A stretch of 64,000 nucleotides of DNA from Cohnella sp. SGD-V74 (GCF_003001675.1 NZ_PVYW01000018.1:1-64000), one strand, 5' to 3'; shown: positions 8,774 to 16,555, numbered from the stretch's first letter. A program made the numbers and translations. The notes: a model not told the origin generated them from the sequence alone.

Positions 8774-9244
8774 TTAATGAGCTTCCTCCATCATTTCTTC
8801 GGCATTCTCTACAGTTGTAATTCTCCTTGCCGTTACATATCGCTTTTCGTAATAAGTATCGGATAGTTTACTAATACTAACTCCCTTACTACTAGCCGAG
8901 TGCGCAAATTTTCCGTCACCAATGTAGATACCAGCGTGCGAAATCCCCTTTCCATTTGTATTGAAGAAAACAAGATCCCCGGGAATAAGTTCTGATTTAG
9001 TTACTTTAATCCCTGTTTCAGATTGATCTTTTGAGGTGCGTGGAAGTTTTGTGCTAAATTGATCAAAAATATGCAGGATAAATCCTGAACAGTCGAATCC
9101 TTCAGTTGTTGTTCCCCCATACTTATACGGGGTTCCCATAACTTCGTCAATTGCAACATTCAATTTTGTATTACTTGCAAAAGCACTTCCAACGCCTGAA
9201 AATAATAAAACTAAGCCTGATATTAAAACAACAATTTTTTTCAT
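8774..9244 (-). CDS. Secreted NlpC/P60 cell-wall endopeptidase
   Basis: Cysteine peptidase of 156 aa that cleaves the gamma-D-Glu-mDAP bond in peptidoglycan stem peptides. A signal peptide (MKKIVVLISGLVLLFSGVGSAFA) is followed directly by the NlpC/P60 domain (about 27-142). The catalytic Cys is in TEGFDCSGFI, the catalytic His in ISHAGIYIGDG, and the third polar residue in KFAHSASSKG. There is no cell-wall-binding module, so it is a minimal single-domain enzyme. It shares its layout with the second NlpC/P60 gene at 53.35 kb. A near-consensus operator is 77 bp upstream. Confidence 0.92.
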   Translation of the reverse strand: MKKIVVLISGLVLLFSGVGSAFASNTKLNVAIDEVMGTPYKYGGTTTEGFDCSGFILHIFDQFSTKLPRTSKDQSETGIKVTKSELIPGDLVFFNTNGKGISHAGIYIGDGKFAHSASSKGVSISKLSDTYYEKRYVTARRITTVENAEEMMEEAH

Positions 9245-9320
9245 CTTACTATTTTCGCTCCTTCAGACCTGCAAAGATAGTTTGTGAGTTTAAACGCAAA
9301 TCGGCAAAATAAGATATTAG

Positions 9321-9335
9321 ATTACTCATTGTAGT
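9321..9335. promoter_or_regulatory. BlaI-type operator, NlpC/P60 promoter
   Basis: ATTAC-TCATT-GTAGT, nine of ten pattern positions, located 77 bp before the NlpC/P60 start. Confidence 0.6.
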
Positions 9336-9394
9336 CTAATTCGATTTTCATTTCCTATGTCCTGCTATACGAAGATTAGAATTCTTTCATTACT

Positions 9395-9880
9395 TTATTT
9401 CTTCGATATTAAGAATGCTTTTTCGTATTTATAAACCATTCCTCCAGCATCCGTGAACGAGATATTGATGCTCCATTCCCCGAACTCCTTGATTAAGTTA
9501 TCATTCGCTGTAAAGGAGTACTTGTCAAAGCCTTCAAACCCATACGGATCCGCACCGCCACTTAGAAATGTCATCGGTATTTCAATATGAGAAGCATTAT
9601 CTTTCAGCTCCTTTAACTGAACAGAAACTTGAACAGGCTTCCCTGTATTTGTGGGTAGCCATACATCCAAGCGGAATTTCTGATCCTTCGGATCTGCCTT
9701 TATTCGGAATGACATATGTGCTTTCTCACCCATTTTGTGCCAACTGATGGTATCAAAGGTCACCGTCTTGTTATTTCGGCTTACCATCGCTGAAATGATG
9801 AATATCACAACGATCAGGACAAAAGAAGCAATCATGAGTTTCATTGGCTTCTTGCCCTCGATCCATTTCCGCCACACCAA
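9395..9880 (-). CDS. Membrane-anchored beta-sandwich protein, YtkA/FixH-like
   Basis: Protein of about 161 aa with one N-terminal membrane anchor (MKLMIASFVLIVVIFIISAM) and an extracytoplasmic domain rich in beta-strand patterns, ending in GEWSINISFTDAGGMVYKYE. The spacing of GEWSI and the terminal strand resembles YtkA/FixH-type immunoglobulin-like domains, which are often linked to copper proteins; the C-terminal part of the CopC-CopD fusion at 22.9 kb has a similar GEYKIEV segment. I could not confirm the family. TTG at 9880 gives good spacing to AGGCGGGG; a GTG at 9889 is the alternative. The operator lies 24 bp upstream, and the gene sits next to blaR-blaI, so it may be an effector or accessory sensor. 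Confidence 0.6.
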   Translation of the reverse strand: MVWRKWIEGKKPMKLMIASFVLIVVIFIISAMVSRNNKTVTFDTISWHKMGEKAHMSFRIKADPKDQKFRLDVWLPTNTGKPVQVSVQLKELKDNASHIEIPMTFLSGGADPYGFEGFDKYSFTANDNLIKEFGEWSINISFTDAGGMVYKYEKAFLISKK

Positions 9881-9903
9881 AATGATCACCCCGCCTAATT
9901 AAT

Positions 9904-9918
9904 ACTACCTAAAATAGT
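9904..9918. promoter_or_regulatory. BlaI-type operator, 9.4-kb gene promoter
   Basis: ACTAC-CTAAA-ATAGT, exact to the pattern, directly before the ribosome site of the 9.4-9.9 kb gene, where a bound repressor would block transcription. Confidence 0.75.
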
Positions 9919-9969
9919 ATAAAATGAATTGCAATGAAGATGAACCTAAAATCGTCCATCTTCATTGTT

Positions 9970-10842
9970 TCAAATGCAACCCAGTAAAATAACGATAGTC
10001 ATGACACTCAGAATGAACGTTGAAGGCAAAAAGGCCTTCCATTCGAATATGGGCATGTTGAGTTCCGATTTGGGATCGATTAATTGTTGTAGTCGATAAT
10101 TAACGGATTCATCGGCAAGATGCACTCCGTAAGCATGAGGATGACTTTGTTCACTCTTTATAATCTTGAGTAAGACTTGTGCCAAGTGAAACTCGCTTCC
10201 TGCACGGTAAATGGCATATCGATCAGCTAACAATTCCATCCAAACTTTATAATATTGAACCAAACCTTTAACGATCGGAAGAAAAGCAAAACATTCTGCA
10301 ATAATAGTTAAGACAAAGCGTTGTAACGGGTGGCGAAATTGATAATGGTATAATTCATGATAGACAATCGAAATGAGCTCATCTTTGCTAAAGCGCTCCA
10401 ACATACGGCTGGAAAGAACGATCCTAGGTCTCAAAAATCCAATGGTCATGGCCATCATTTTTTGTTCAGTGATCACTTCAATTCGAATAGATTCACATTT
10501 AAGTAACTCTCTTAATTGCTTGCTCATTTCATCGTTTTTATTTGTCTTAATGTATCTTTCCCATTGGCGATATAATTTGGCTTGTTGAATCAACTGCTTG
10601 CAGAAAATCAGACAAGAAAAGAGCACGGATAGATTTAACAATAGCTCCCAGAGAACGTGATTTGAAAACGTATCGATAATAATGGATCTAATAACAAGGA
10701 ACAAGTTCAGTTCCAACGTGATATCACTGAGCTGATGAACAAGAATGTAGGTCATCTGCACGGTTGCCCATAACCCAATAAGAATAATCCAGATTAATGC
10801 CATCATAGGTTGTCTCGGCATGATTAACCCTGCTGCTCTCAT
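9970..10842 (-). CDS. M56-family (BlaR1-like) membrane metalloprotease
   Basis: Integral membrane zinc protease of 290 aa resembling the N-terminal half of BlaR1/MecR1. Membrane segments lie near 15-35, 40-55, 65-85, 185-205 and 272-289. The zinc motif HExxH is present as YHELYHYQFRHP (about residue 160). In BlaR1 this protease, once activated by an external sensor, triggers cleavage of BlaI. Here the protein ends after the last membrane segment, so the extracellular penicillin-binding sensor of BlaR1 (about 250 residues) is missing. It overlaps blaI by 4 nt (ATGA), so the pair is co-translated. What it senses is unknown; metal, redox state or a cell-wall intermediate are guesses. Confidence 0.85.
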   Translation of the reverse strand: MRAAGLIMPRQPMMALIWIILIGLWATVQMTYILVHQLSDITLELNLFLVIRSIIIDTFSNHVLWELLLNLSVLFSCLIFCKQLIQQAKLYRQWERYIKTNKNDEMSKQLRELLKCESIRIEVITEQKMMAMTIGFLRPRIVLSSRMLERFSKDELISIVYHELYHYQFRHPLQRFVLTIIAECFAFLPIVKGLVQYYKVWMELLADRYAIYRAGSEFHLAQVLLKIIKSEQSHPHAYGVHLADESVNYRLQQLIDPKSELNMPIFEWKAFLPSTFILSVMTIVILLGCI

Positions 10843-11264
10843 GGTTTGTTTTTCATTTCATTCAGTTTCTGTTCTAATCGTTCAATCAGATTGGCATCCG
10901 CTTTATCCAGATTATCGATAAGATGACTTACCATGAGCGAACCAAAGTCCTCTATAAGACAATCGGTCACAACCTTCGTCTGTTCCCTAATAAATTGTTC
11001 TTTATTCTGAATGGGAGAAAAGAATGTAATTCTATTTCGGCTGTTTCCCGTAGATTCTTTTAGTAAATGACCCTTGTCGGCTAACCGAATCATGACCGTC
11101 ATAACCGCATTCAAGGATATAGGTTCCTCACGATTCAAAATTTCATGCACCTGTTTGATCGTCAGTTTGTTTTTTTCCCACAGCACTTCCATAATTTTAA
11201 CTTCCAGAGATCCGAAGAACCGATGAAGTCCTTCTTCGTTTAGATTAATTTTTTTTACTTTCAA
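10839..11264 (-). CDS. blaI: BlaI/MecI/CopY-family transcriptional repressor
   Basis: Dimeric winged-helix repressor of 141 aa. The N-terminal DNA-binding domain (about 10-80) reads FFGSLEVKIMEVLWEKNKLT then VMTVMIRLADKGHLLKE, the canonical BlaI helix-turn-helix and wing. The C-terminal half (about 95-135) is the dimerisation region where relatives are cleaved by BlaR1. There is no Cys pair of the CopY type (CxC...CxC), so direct copper sensing is unlikely. BlaI-family proteins bind dyads containing TAC/GTA half-sites, as seen 130 bp upstream and before many other genes in this window. The symbol denotes the family; no beta-lactamase is present. Confidence 0.92.
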   Translation of the reverse strand: MKVKKINLNEEGLHRFFGSLEVKIMEVLWEKNKLTIKQVHEILNREEPISLNAVMTVMIRLADKGHLLKESTGNSRNRITFFSPIQNKEQFIREQTKVVTDCLIEDFGSLMVSHLIDNLDKADANLIERLEQKLNEMKNKP

Positions 11265-11393
11265 TGGTGGTACCCCCTTTACACTCGTTTATCTATTTTA
11301 CCATCAATGTCTTTAAGAAAATATAAAACCAGTAACCGTGCCAAGGGTAAGCAGCCTGAACTGAAAGACTAATCTAAATTATAAACGCATAAA

Positions 11394-11408
11394 ACTATTA
11401 TTTATAGT
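11394..11408. promoter_or_regulatory. BlaI-type operator, blaI promoter (autoregulatory)
   Basis: AAAACTAT-TATTT-ATAGTAT, exact to the pattern, between divergent blaI and a 41-codon gene. Its spacer equals that at 4704. The position in front of the repressor operon is what links the motif to BlaI. Confidence 0.8.
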
Positions 11409-11470
11409 ATAATTGTTCAAATGTCATTTACCGTTCACCTTTTAATCAAGTTAGGAGGAGTAAGTCAAGT

Positions 11471-11596
11471 ATGTACGTTTACTTCGCTGTTATTTTAGGC
11501 ATTGGCATATCTCTTACCCTCGCACGTATCATTTTAGGAGCTTATATAATTAACCCGTGCTTGTTGTTACAGCGATACCCTGTGCCCGTTCAATAG
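11471..11596 (+). CDS. Small membrane protein, 41 aa, divergent from blaI
   Basis: Frame starting MYVYFAVILGIG, preceded by a near-perfect AGGAGGAG ribosome site 10 nt before the ATG. One hydrophobic helix spans about residues 3-27, followed by PCLLLQRYPVPVQ. The operator is 63 bp upstream, so it should be induced together with blaI-blaR. It is too short for family recognition. The strong ribosome site and regulated position argue that it is translated. Confidence 0.6.
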   Translation: MYVYFAVILGIGISLTLARIILGAYIINPCLLLQRYPVPVQ

Positions 11597-11829
11597 CAGG
11601 TGCCACAAAAGACTTAAATAGAGAATTTCTTACTATTCAATCTTCCGCTTCTTTCCTTATTGATTTTTAACCTTCTTATTTAAAATCAAGATAACCTCAA
11701 TTATTGGGATTCAGCATTTCATTTATTTATCATTTTTACAATTTAAATTTAGTAGTTCTCCTCCTCGTGGATTGGCGATTCTTTAGTTATTTCACCCCCA
11801 ATTGCCTTGTACTACCTGGAACTGATGGT

Positions 11830-11943
11830 ATGAAGGAATATAAAAATTACGTATTTCATTTCAAAGGATTATTCATCAATATCGTAATTTCAATCGCATT
11901 GAGCGCGATAGGCGCCTTTTTCGTCCTCTTTCTTATAGGTTAA
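11830..11943 (+). CDS. Possible small membrane protein, 37 aa
   Basis: In-frame ATG giving MKEYKNYVFHFKG then a hydrophobic run to the stop (INIVISIALSAIGAFFVLFL). A strong terminator follows at once. The ribosome site is weak, and the frame remains open upstream to about 11704. The layout (basic head, single helix) resembles the other tiny proteins here, but coding status is uncertain. Confidence 0.4.
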   Translation: MKEYKNYVFHFKGLFINIVISIALSAIGAFFVLFLIG

Positions 11944-11947
11944 TGAA

Positions 11948-11990
11948 AAAATCGCTACACTTACTCCAAAATGGTCTGTGTAGCGATTTT
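11948..11990. terminator. Bidirectional terminator
   Basis: AAAATCGCTACAC / GTGTAGCGATTTT inverted repeat with a 17-nt loop. It serves the plus-strand small gene and the end of the minus-strand bdbC operon. Confidence 0.85.
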
Positions 11991-11995
11991 AAGTA

Positions 11996-12427
11996 TTAAT
12001 TATTTACTGAAGGCTTGACTAGAATCAAGCTTATTGTGATGAGTACGAAAGCAACTAAAGCCAAGAAGGGGATCGTAATAAAACCTAACCAGTTGATATA
12101 ATCTACATTGCATGGGACTCCGTTCGTACAGGGCTTAACCCCTTCAAATCCAGGTACTTTCTGAAGCATGTAATGATAGATGGAAATGGATCCGCCGATT
12201 ATAGATAACGGCAGAATATATTTTTTCATCGATGTATCACTATGATAAGCAGCTATGCCGAGTAAAATGCTAAGAGGATACATAAAAATTCGTTGAAACC
12301 AGCAGAGCTCGCAAGGAATATAGTGGCGAATTTCGCTAAAATACAAACTTCCTAGTGTTGCGATAACCGAAATGATCCATGCGAAATACAAAAGATAATG
12401 AGCGGAGATCGTTTTTTTAGGGCCCAT
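11996..12427 (-). CDS. bdbC: Thiol-disulfide oxidoreductase BdbC (DsbB family)
   Basis: Four-helix membrane quinone-linked oxidase of 143 aa that reoxidises BdbD, making it the electron sink for disulfide formation outside the membrane. Both redox pairs are present: CELC (about residue 38) in the first external loop, and C-x5-C in PCTNGVPCNVDY (about residues 99-105) in the second. The length fits BdbC/DsbB of Bacilli. It lies 2 nt downstream of bdbD and ends the operon before a terminator. Electrons would pass through menaquinone towards the Qox oxidase encoded at the left of the window. Confidence 0.94.
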   Translation of the reverse strand: MGPKKTISAHYLLYFAWIISVIATLGSLYFSEIRHYIPCELCWFQRIFMYPLSILLGIAAYHSDTSMKKYILPLSIIGGSISIYHYMLQKVPGFEGVKPCTNGVPCNVDYINWLGFITIPFLALVAFVLITISLILVKPSVNN

Positions 12428-12429
12428 CT

Positions 12430-13134
12430 TTATGCTCCCAACTCCTTATCGATTACGGATTTAATCGTCTCGATATCAAAAGGATTTGAAATCTTAATCC
12501 CATTAATCATAATGGTTGGCGTTTGAGTGATCCCATACTTTTCAACAAGAGCATTATCGACCTCAACCTGCGGTAATGTCGTTCCTTTACTCAAATCTTC
12601 CTTTAACTTTTGTACATCGATTTGCGGAGAGATGTTTTGCGAGAGATCTAGGATTTTCTTTTCCGTGATCCAGAGTCCATCATGGTTTTCCGTTGGCTGA
12701 GCTTTGAACATGGCTTCATTATATTCCCAAAAGGAGTCCTTGCTTTGTGAAAAAATCGCCTCTCCCGCTAAGGCCCCCAGTTTGGATTCATCGCCGTGGA
12801 AAAGGGTATTCACGAAAACGAGCTTCATTTTCCCCGTATCGATATATTCTGCTTTTAGTAGGGGGTAAATATCTTGACTCCATTTTTTGCAAGAAGGACA
12901 TTTATAATCTCCGAACTCAATTAGAGTAACTTTTGCCTCCTCTTTGCCAATCACGGGTTGATTCACAATGCTAGGTTGTTCATCGACTCGAGTGAGGTCT
13001 TGCGCCTTATCCGTAGTTGCTTGGTTAATGAAGAACAATGCAAGCAATAGAATAATAATCGCAGTGGTATATAGGACTAGGGTTTTTGCAGGATTTTTCT
13101 TCGTCGTACCTGTTTTCTTTTTCTTCATGGACAT
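12430..13134 (-). CDS. bdbD: Disulfide oxidase BdbD (DsbA family)
   Basis: Membrane-anchored thiol oxidase of 234 aa that introduces disulfide bonds into exported proteins. After a Lys-rich head and one membrane anchor (about 20-38) comes a DsbA-type thioredoxin domain with active site CPSC in FGDYKCPSCKKWS (about residue 75). A cis-Pro motif is visible in TQTPTIMING near residue 205. It is followed closely by its reoxidising partner bdbC. It shares the transcript with a reductive TlpA-type protein, so oxidising and reducing envelope thiol enzymes are made together. Confidence 0.94.
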   Translation of the reverse strand: MSMKKKKTGTTKKNPAKTLVLYTTAIIILLLALFFINQATTDKAQDLTRVDEQPSIVNQPVIGKEEAKVTLIEFGDYKCPSCKKWSQDIYPLLKAEYIDTGKMKLVFVNTLFHGDESKLGALAGEAIFSQSKDSFWEYNEAMFKAQPTENHDGLWITEKKILDLSQNISPQIDVQKLKEDLSKGTTLPQVEVDNALVEKYGITQTPTIMINGIKISNPFDIETIKSVIDKELGA

Positions 13135-13160
13135 CTCATAATCCCCTTATGATCTGACTT

Positions 13161-13691
13161 TTATTTACCTAATAGTTTTCTTATGCGTACATCTATGTCC
13201 TCTTCGGTCATGCCGCCAACAAATATATCCATGATCTTCCCGTCCGGTTTTACGAAAAAAGTCGTTGGATAGGATTTAAGCTTATAAAGACGTTCTATTT
13301 TACGATTTTGATCTCGCAGAATCGTAAAATCCAAATTGTAGCGACTGACAAAATTGCTGACGGCTATCATGTCTTCGCTTAGATTAATCGCCAATATTTT
13401 AAAAGGTTCATCTTTCCATTTTTCTGATTGGCGTTGAAATTCCGGCATTTCCTTAACGCAAGGTGGACAAAAGGTACCCCAAAAATTAATAACGATTGCT
13501 TTCCCTTTATAGTCGGACAATTTATATTCTTTATCGTCTACTCCCATGAGCGAAAATTCAGGCGGCACATCTCCCTTCTTCAAGACCACGCTTGAAGACT
13601 CGAATGATCTTCCGATAGTTATTCCGCCAATAACAAGCACGCACAGTAAAATCGCATACTGCCATTTTCTTTTCGCTGTTCGATTATTCAT
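13161..13691 (-). CDS. ResA/TlpA-type thioredoxin, membrane anchored
   Basis: Extracytoplasmic thiol-disulfide reductase of 176 aa with an N-terminal anchor (about 10-28) and a TlpA-like domain. The active site is CPPC in NFWGTFCPPCVKEMP, with cis-Pro in LKSYPTTFFV. ResA-type proteins reduce apo-cytochrome c haem-binding cysteines or assemble copper centres. No cytochrome c gene is visible, so copper-centre assembly or repair of misoxidised envelope proteins seems likelier here (inference). It overlaps lspA by 8 nt. A close paralogue is at 32.9-33.4 kb and a more distant one at 63.5 kb. Confidence 0.9.
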   Translation of the reverse strand: MNNRTAKRKWQYAILLCVLVIGGITIGRSFESSSVVLKKGDVPPEFSLMGVDDKEYKLSDYKGKAIVINFWGTFCPPCVKEMPEFQRQSEKWKDEPFKILAINLSEDMIAVSNFVSRYNLDFTILRDQNRKIERLYKLKSYPTTFFVKPDGKIMDIFVGGMTEEDIDVRIRKLLGK

Positions 13692-14148
13692 TTCCTTCTC
13701 CTTCTCTCTTTATCCTGCTCCATGAGCTTATGAAGAGGAGAATAGTTCCACAAACGATAAAACAGTCAGCAATGTTGAATATGGGGTAATTGATAAAGGT
13801 AATTTCAACCATATCAACGACTTCTCCCCTAAAGATTCGATCGGAGAAGTTGCCTAATGCACCACCTAACACAAATGCTAACGCTACACTTTTTAACTTA
13901 TTGTTCATATAGGTTTTATGGAGGAAATACACAATGAAGGCAAGGATTATGACTGTGACAATAATTAAAAACCATATTTGGTTCTGCAAAATCCCAAACG
14001 CAGCGCCTTTATTTCGATGTGAAGTCAATGAAAGGATGCCATCAATTAGAACTGAGGATTCACCAATAACCATTTCTCTTACGACAAACCATTTTACGAA
14101 CTGATCTATCATTAACGCGCAAAGTGATATCAAATACAAGTACAGCAA
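13684..14148 (-). CDS. lspA: Lipoprotein signal peptidase (LspA)
   Basis: Aspartyl peptidase that cleaves signal peptides of diacylglyceryl-modified prolipoproteins, about 154 aa with four membrane helices. The catalytic motifs are visible: GALGNFSDRIFRGEVVDM (first Asp region) and NYPIFNIADCFIVCG (second Asp). The NKGAAFGI segment is also typical. TTG at 14148 is chosen because AGGAGG lies 7 nt before it and the resulting length is normal; the longer frame runs back through the upstream pseudogene. LspA is normally a housekeeping gene, so a copy in a regulated metal and envelope operon is notable; Lgt copies lie at 62-63 kb. Confidence 0.92.
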   Translation of the reverse strand: MLYLYLISLCALMIDQFVKWFVVREMVIGESSVLIDGILSLTSHRNKGAAFGILQNQIWFLIIVTVIILAFIVYFLHKTYMNNKLKSVALAFVLGGALGNFSDRIFRGEVVDMVEITFINYPIFNIADCFIVCGTILLFISSWSRIKREGEGNE

Positions 14149-14162
14149 TAAATACCCTCCTA

Positions 14163-15357
14163 TTAGGAACGTCCTTTTAGTCCTTGCTGTTTTCTTTTCC
14201 TTTGCTTTGCAAGCAACACAAAAAACATGAATACAATTTGTAAAAACCATAAAATGGTCAATGCGATCGACCAAGGAGACTTGCGATCAACAGTAGGTAT
14301 TGTTTGAACTTTTACTTCAGGTTCGTTCCAGGCCGGGGCATTATTAAGGTTTAGCGGTTTTAATACGGTAAGCGGTTGATCCGGTTTGTAAAATGGACTA
14401 TTAAGTGCAAACAAATTGCCAAAACTATCTATGCTAAGTTCGGACGCTACACCTTTGCTTGTAGTTATCCAGATTTCTTCGTCCGAAAAATAAGGCTGTT
14501 GTTCGCCGTTAATAGGAAATGACTTTGTTTCTCCAGCACTCATGACCTTTTTCGTTTCCACAGCTTCAAATCCGTAATTTAATAATGCGGTCATATCTTC
14601 ATACAATTCTTCACTGGTTGACGATTTTAAGATTACGCCGATCAATTCTGTGTCGCCACGTCGTGCGGAGGAAACCAACGTAAACCGGCTGCATTCGTAT
14701 ATCCATTTTTAATTCCATTTGCGCCTTCGTAACTCCAAAGGAGCTTGTTATGCTCCGATTCCCAATCTTCCCCCACCCACGGTTTTTTTGAGTTGACACT
14801 ATCTTTCGGAACGTTTCGTTTTCCATCGCATATTTCGCGATTTTAGCTATATTTGCTTGCCGTAGTATAATGATTCGAATTTGGGAGTCCATGAGGGTTA
14901 GTAAAGTTTTGCGTTAAACTTAGCTTATCTTTAATGAAATTGTTCATTCAATTCGCGAATTGGGCCTTGGACCCGTCACTATATTCCGGAATAGCCGTAG
15001 CGGCATCGTTGCCGAGAATTGACATGAAGTCCATAGAGGAGTTTTTCCATTGAAACTTCTACCCCTTCGGCTAAATATACACGTGTTCCCTCTTCATATC
15101 GGGCTTACCTTCAGGACATCATTAATAGCTGAGGATTCCATGGCTATAACGCCAGTCACTATTTTAGTGATACTAGCTGGAAATATGCGTTTATTTATAT
15201 TTTTCTTATAGCTTGTTTTCGAATCGATCAGGATTGCAGCACCTCCACGAATTGACGGTTACTGATCCATACGCGCTGAACCGGAATTAGCCCAGGTAAA
15301 GAAGAGGAAGACCGTAAGAAATAGTTTAATGAGTGGAGACCAAAAGTTATTCTTCAT
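14163..15357 (-). pseudogene. D-alanyl-D-alanine carboxypeptidase (PBP5 type), degraded
   Basis: Relative of the intact gene at 59.8-61.0 kb, broken by several frameshifts and stops. The C-terminal third is open (14163-14678: ELIGVILKSSTSEELYEDMT, then a membrane anchor and KQRKRKQQG). Upstream pieces in other frames read an N-terminal signal region (MKNNFWSPL) and the catalytic PASITKIVTG (SxxK) near 15.15 kb. The start overlaps the small membrane protein by 11 nt. It stands between the operator and lspA, so transcription apparently still passes through it to lspA-tlpA-bdbDC. Confidence 0.85.
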
Positions 15358-15460
15358 CAACGTTTTTATGAGTCGATTGGTTTGATATTTTCGGAATTAC
15401 AATAACAAAAATTAATCCAACAATGGCAATCGCAATGAAAAAAACAATCAACTCAAACAA
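15347..15460 (-). CDS. Small membrane protein, 37 aa, first gene of lspA-bdb operon
   Basis: Frame with TTG start (MFELIVFFIAIAIVGLIFVI) preceded by GGGAGGGG 5 nt upstream. One helix covers about residues 3-23, then PKISNQSTHKNVDEE as a polar tail. The operator is 28 bp upstream. It overlaps the dead carboxypeptidase, which indicates an old operon arrangement. It is similar in size and topology to the proteins at 7.1 kb and 11.5 kb but not obviously homologous. Confidence 0.6.
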   Translation of the reverse strand: MFELIVFFIAIAIVGLIFVIVIPKISNQSTHKNVDEE

Positions 15461-15487
15461 GTAAACCCCTCCCATTCCGACATATTT

Positions 15488-15502
15488 ACTACAAATAATA
15501 GT
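15488..15502. promoter_or_regulatory. BlaI-type operator, lspA-tlpA-bdbDC operon
   Basis: TTTACTAC-AAATA-ATAGTTT, exact to the pattern, directly upstream of the small membrane protein that heads the minus-strand operon running to 11996. Confidence 0.78.
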
Positions 15503-15568
15503 TTAATATGAGAAAACAGAATGGGTCAATCTTTCTGTAATCATTTCTTCAATTGTTCATATGTAATG

Positions 15569-15600
15569 AAAAAAAATAGACACTCTTAAATTGAGTGTTT
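15569..15600 (-). terminator. Terminator, minus strand
   Basis: On the minus strand ACACTC-AATTTAA-GAGTGT is followed by CTATTTTTTT. It would end transcription arriving from the decayed ars/cad genes at 15.6-16.9 kb. Confidence 0.75.
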
Positions 15601-15634
15601 CCAGGGTGTTTTCCGTTATGTAAGTAATGGATCA

Positions 15635-15712
15635 TCATTTCCACGCTTCTCTAGCAGATCGTTCGATTTCCCTTTGGCGTTGTTTCATGAGCATTTCGGC
15701 AGAAGTTCCCAT
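15635..15712 (-). CDS. Uncertain 25-aa ORF
   Basis: Frame MGTSAEMLMKQRQREIERSA ending in EAWK, basic and helical with no membrane segment. No convincing ribosome site. It may be the tail of a lost gene. Confidence 0.2.
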   Translation of the reverse strand: MGTSAEMLMKQRQREIERSAREAWK

Positions 15713-15736
15713 CCTTTTATCAAAAAATGTAAGCAT

Positions 15737-16300
15737 TCAGTTGTTTAAGATGATGCAAAAGCTTTTTAACAACAAACTGCGCGTCCGGCCCCCCCTTAAG
15801 GTAGCAGAAGCAAAGGAACGCTGCCCTTCCAGCCCCACAAAATAAAGCCCCGGAACGTCGCTTATGCCTGCTTGATATAAGGGCCTTCCTTCCGCATCCA
15901 GCGCGCCAATCGCTTGAAGGTAAGGAAGATACGGCCGGTATCCTGTCGCAAAGATCACCGTATCCACCGGCTCTTTTGTCCCGTACGGCCGGAGTACCGC
16001 TAAAGACGTTTGCTCACCTCGGCCAGCTCAACACCGATCTGTACGGCAGAATTTCCGCGTCCGACCACCACTACTCGTTGATTGTGAAATGGCTCTGGAT
16101 TCCGGTATTCGGAGGAATGAAGTGTGCGGCCTTGAAACGCCTCCTGCCCCGGCAAAACTGGCGTATAGGGATTGCGAAATGAGCCGGTCGCATTAATTAT
16201 AGTGCGAGCCCGAAACGTATCCCCTACCATCGTACGAAACGTAAACCCTTTTCCATCCCTTTCGATCGATGCTACGCGTTGATTGGTTCGGACCGGCAAT
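15737..16300 (-). pseudogene. Flavin-dependent monooxygenase (ArsO/CzcO-like), 5'-deleted and frameshifted
   Basis: Two frames make up the C-terminal two thirds of a flavoprotein monooxygenase. The first has the NADPH-binding motif VVVVGRGNSAVQIGVELAEV and an ATG-type INATGSFRNPY segment. The second has the FATGYRP motif and the closing GLYFVGLEGQRSFASATLRG. They are joined by a frameshift near 15.97-16.00 kb. The N-terminal FAD motif (GxGxxG) is missing because the sequence fuses at about 16300 to a different gene. It is related to the intact monooxygenase at 28.7 kb. Confidence 0.8.
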
Positions 16301-16555
16301 TAAGACAAGCAAGGTGCCAGCGGCTACCGTACCGGTCCATCCTTTTCCTCCGCCATAATGAAAAGCCACTATCTTGTTTTGGTGATAAGCTTGTGTGACG
16401 GCCTGAATCGCTTGCTCAAAGGCTTTTTCTTGCGGCATGGCGGCATTATCCGCTAACGGAATTTGAATCCATTTCGCATTCGCCGCTGGATAGGCGCATT
16501 CGGCCGCTTCGCCGCGCAGATCCACGATCACTTCGATACCTTCATTCTTCACCAT
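16300..16555 (-). pseudogene. Tyrosine-phosphatase-like gene, 3'-truncated
   Basis: The open frame starts MVKNEGIEVIVDLRGEAAE and reaches FHYGGGKGWTGTVAAGTLL, which looks like the P-loop of dual-specificity/tyrosine phosphatases (HCxxGxxRTG). Here the catalytic Cys position is Tyr and the Arg position is Trp, so it should be inactive. Right after AAGTLL the sequence continues as the monooxygenase remnant, so a deletion joined the two genes. Confidence 0.65.

Noticed and set aside
9970..11264. Classical beta-lactam resistance locus (blaR1-blaI-blaZ)
   Set aside because: No class A beta-lactamase or PBP2a gene is present and the sensor domain is missing. The PBP-like genes are carboxypeptidases.
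10839..11264. CopY copper repressor
   Set aside because: Same superfamily, but the C-terminal CxC...CxC copper site of CopY is absent.
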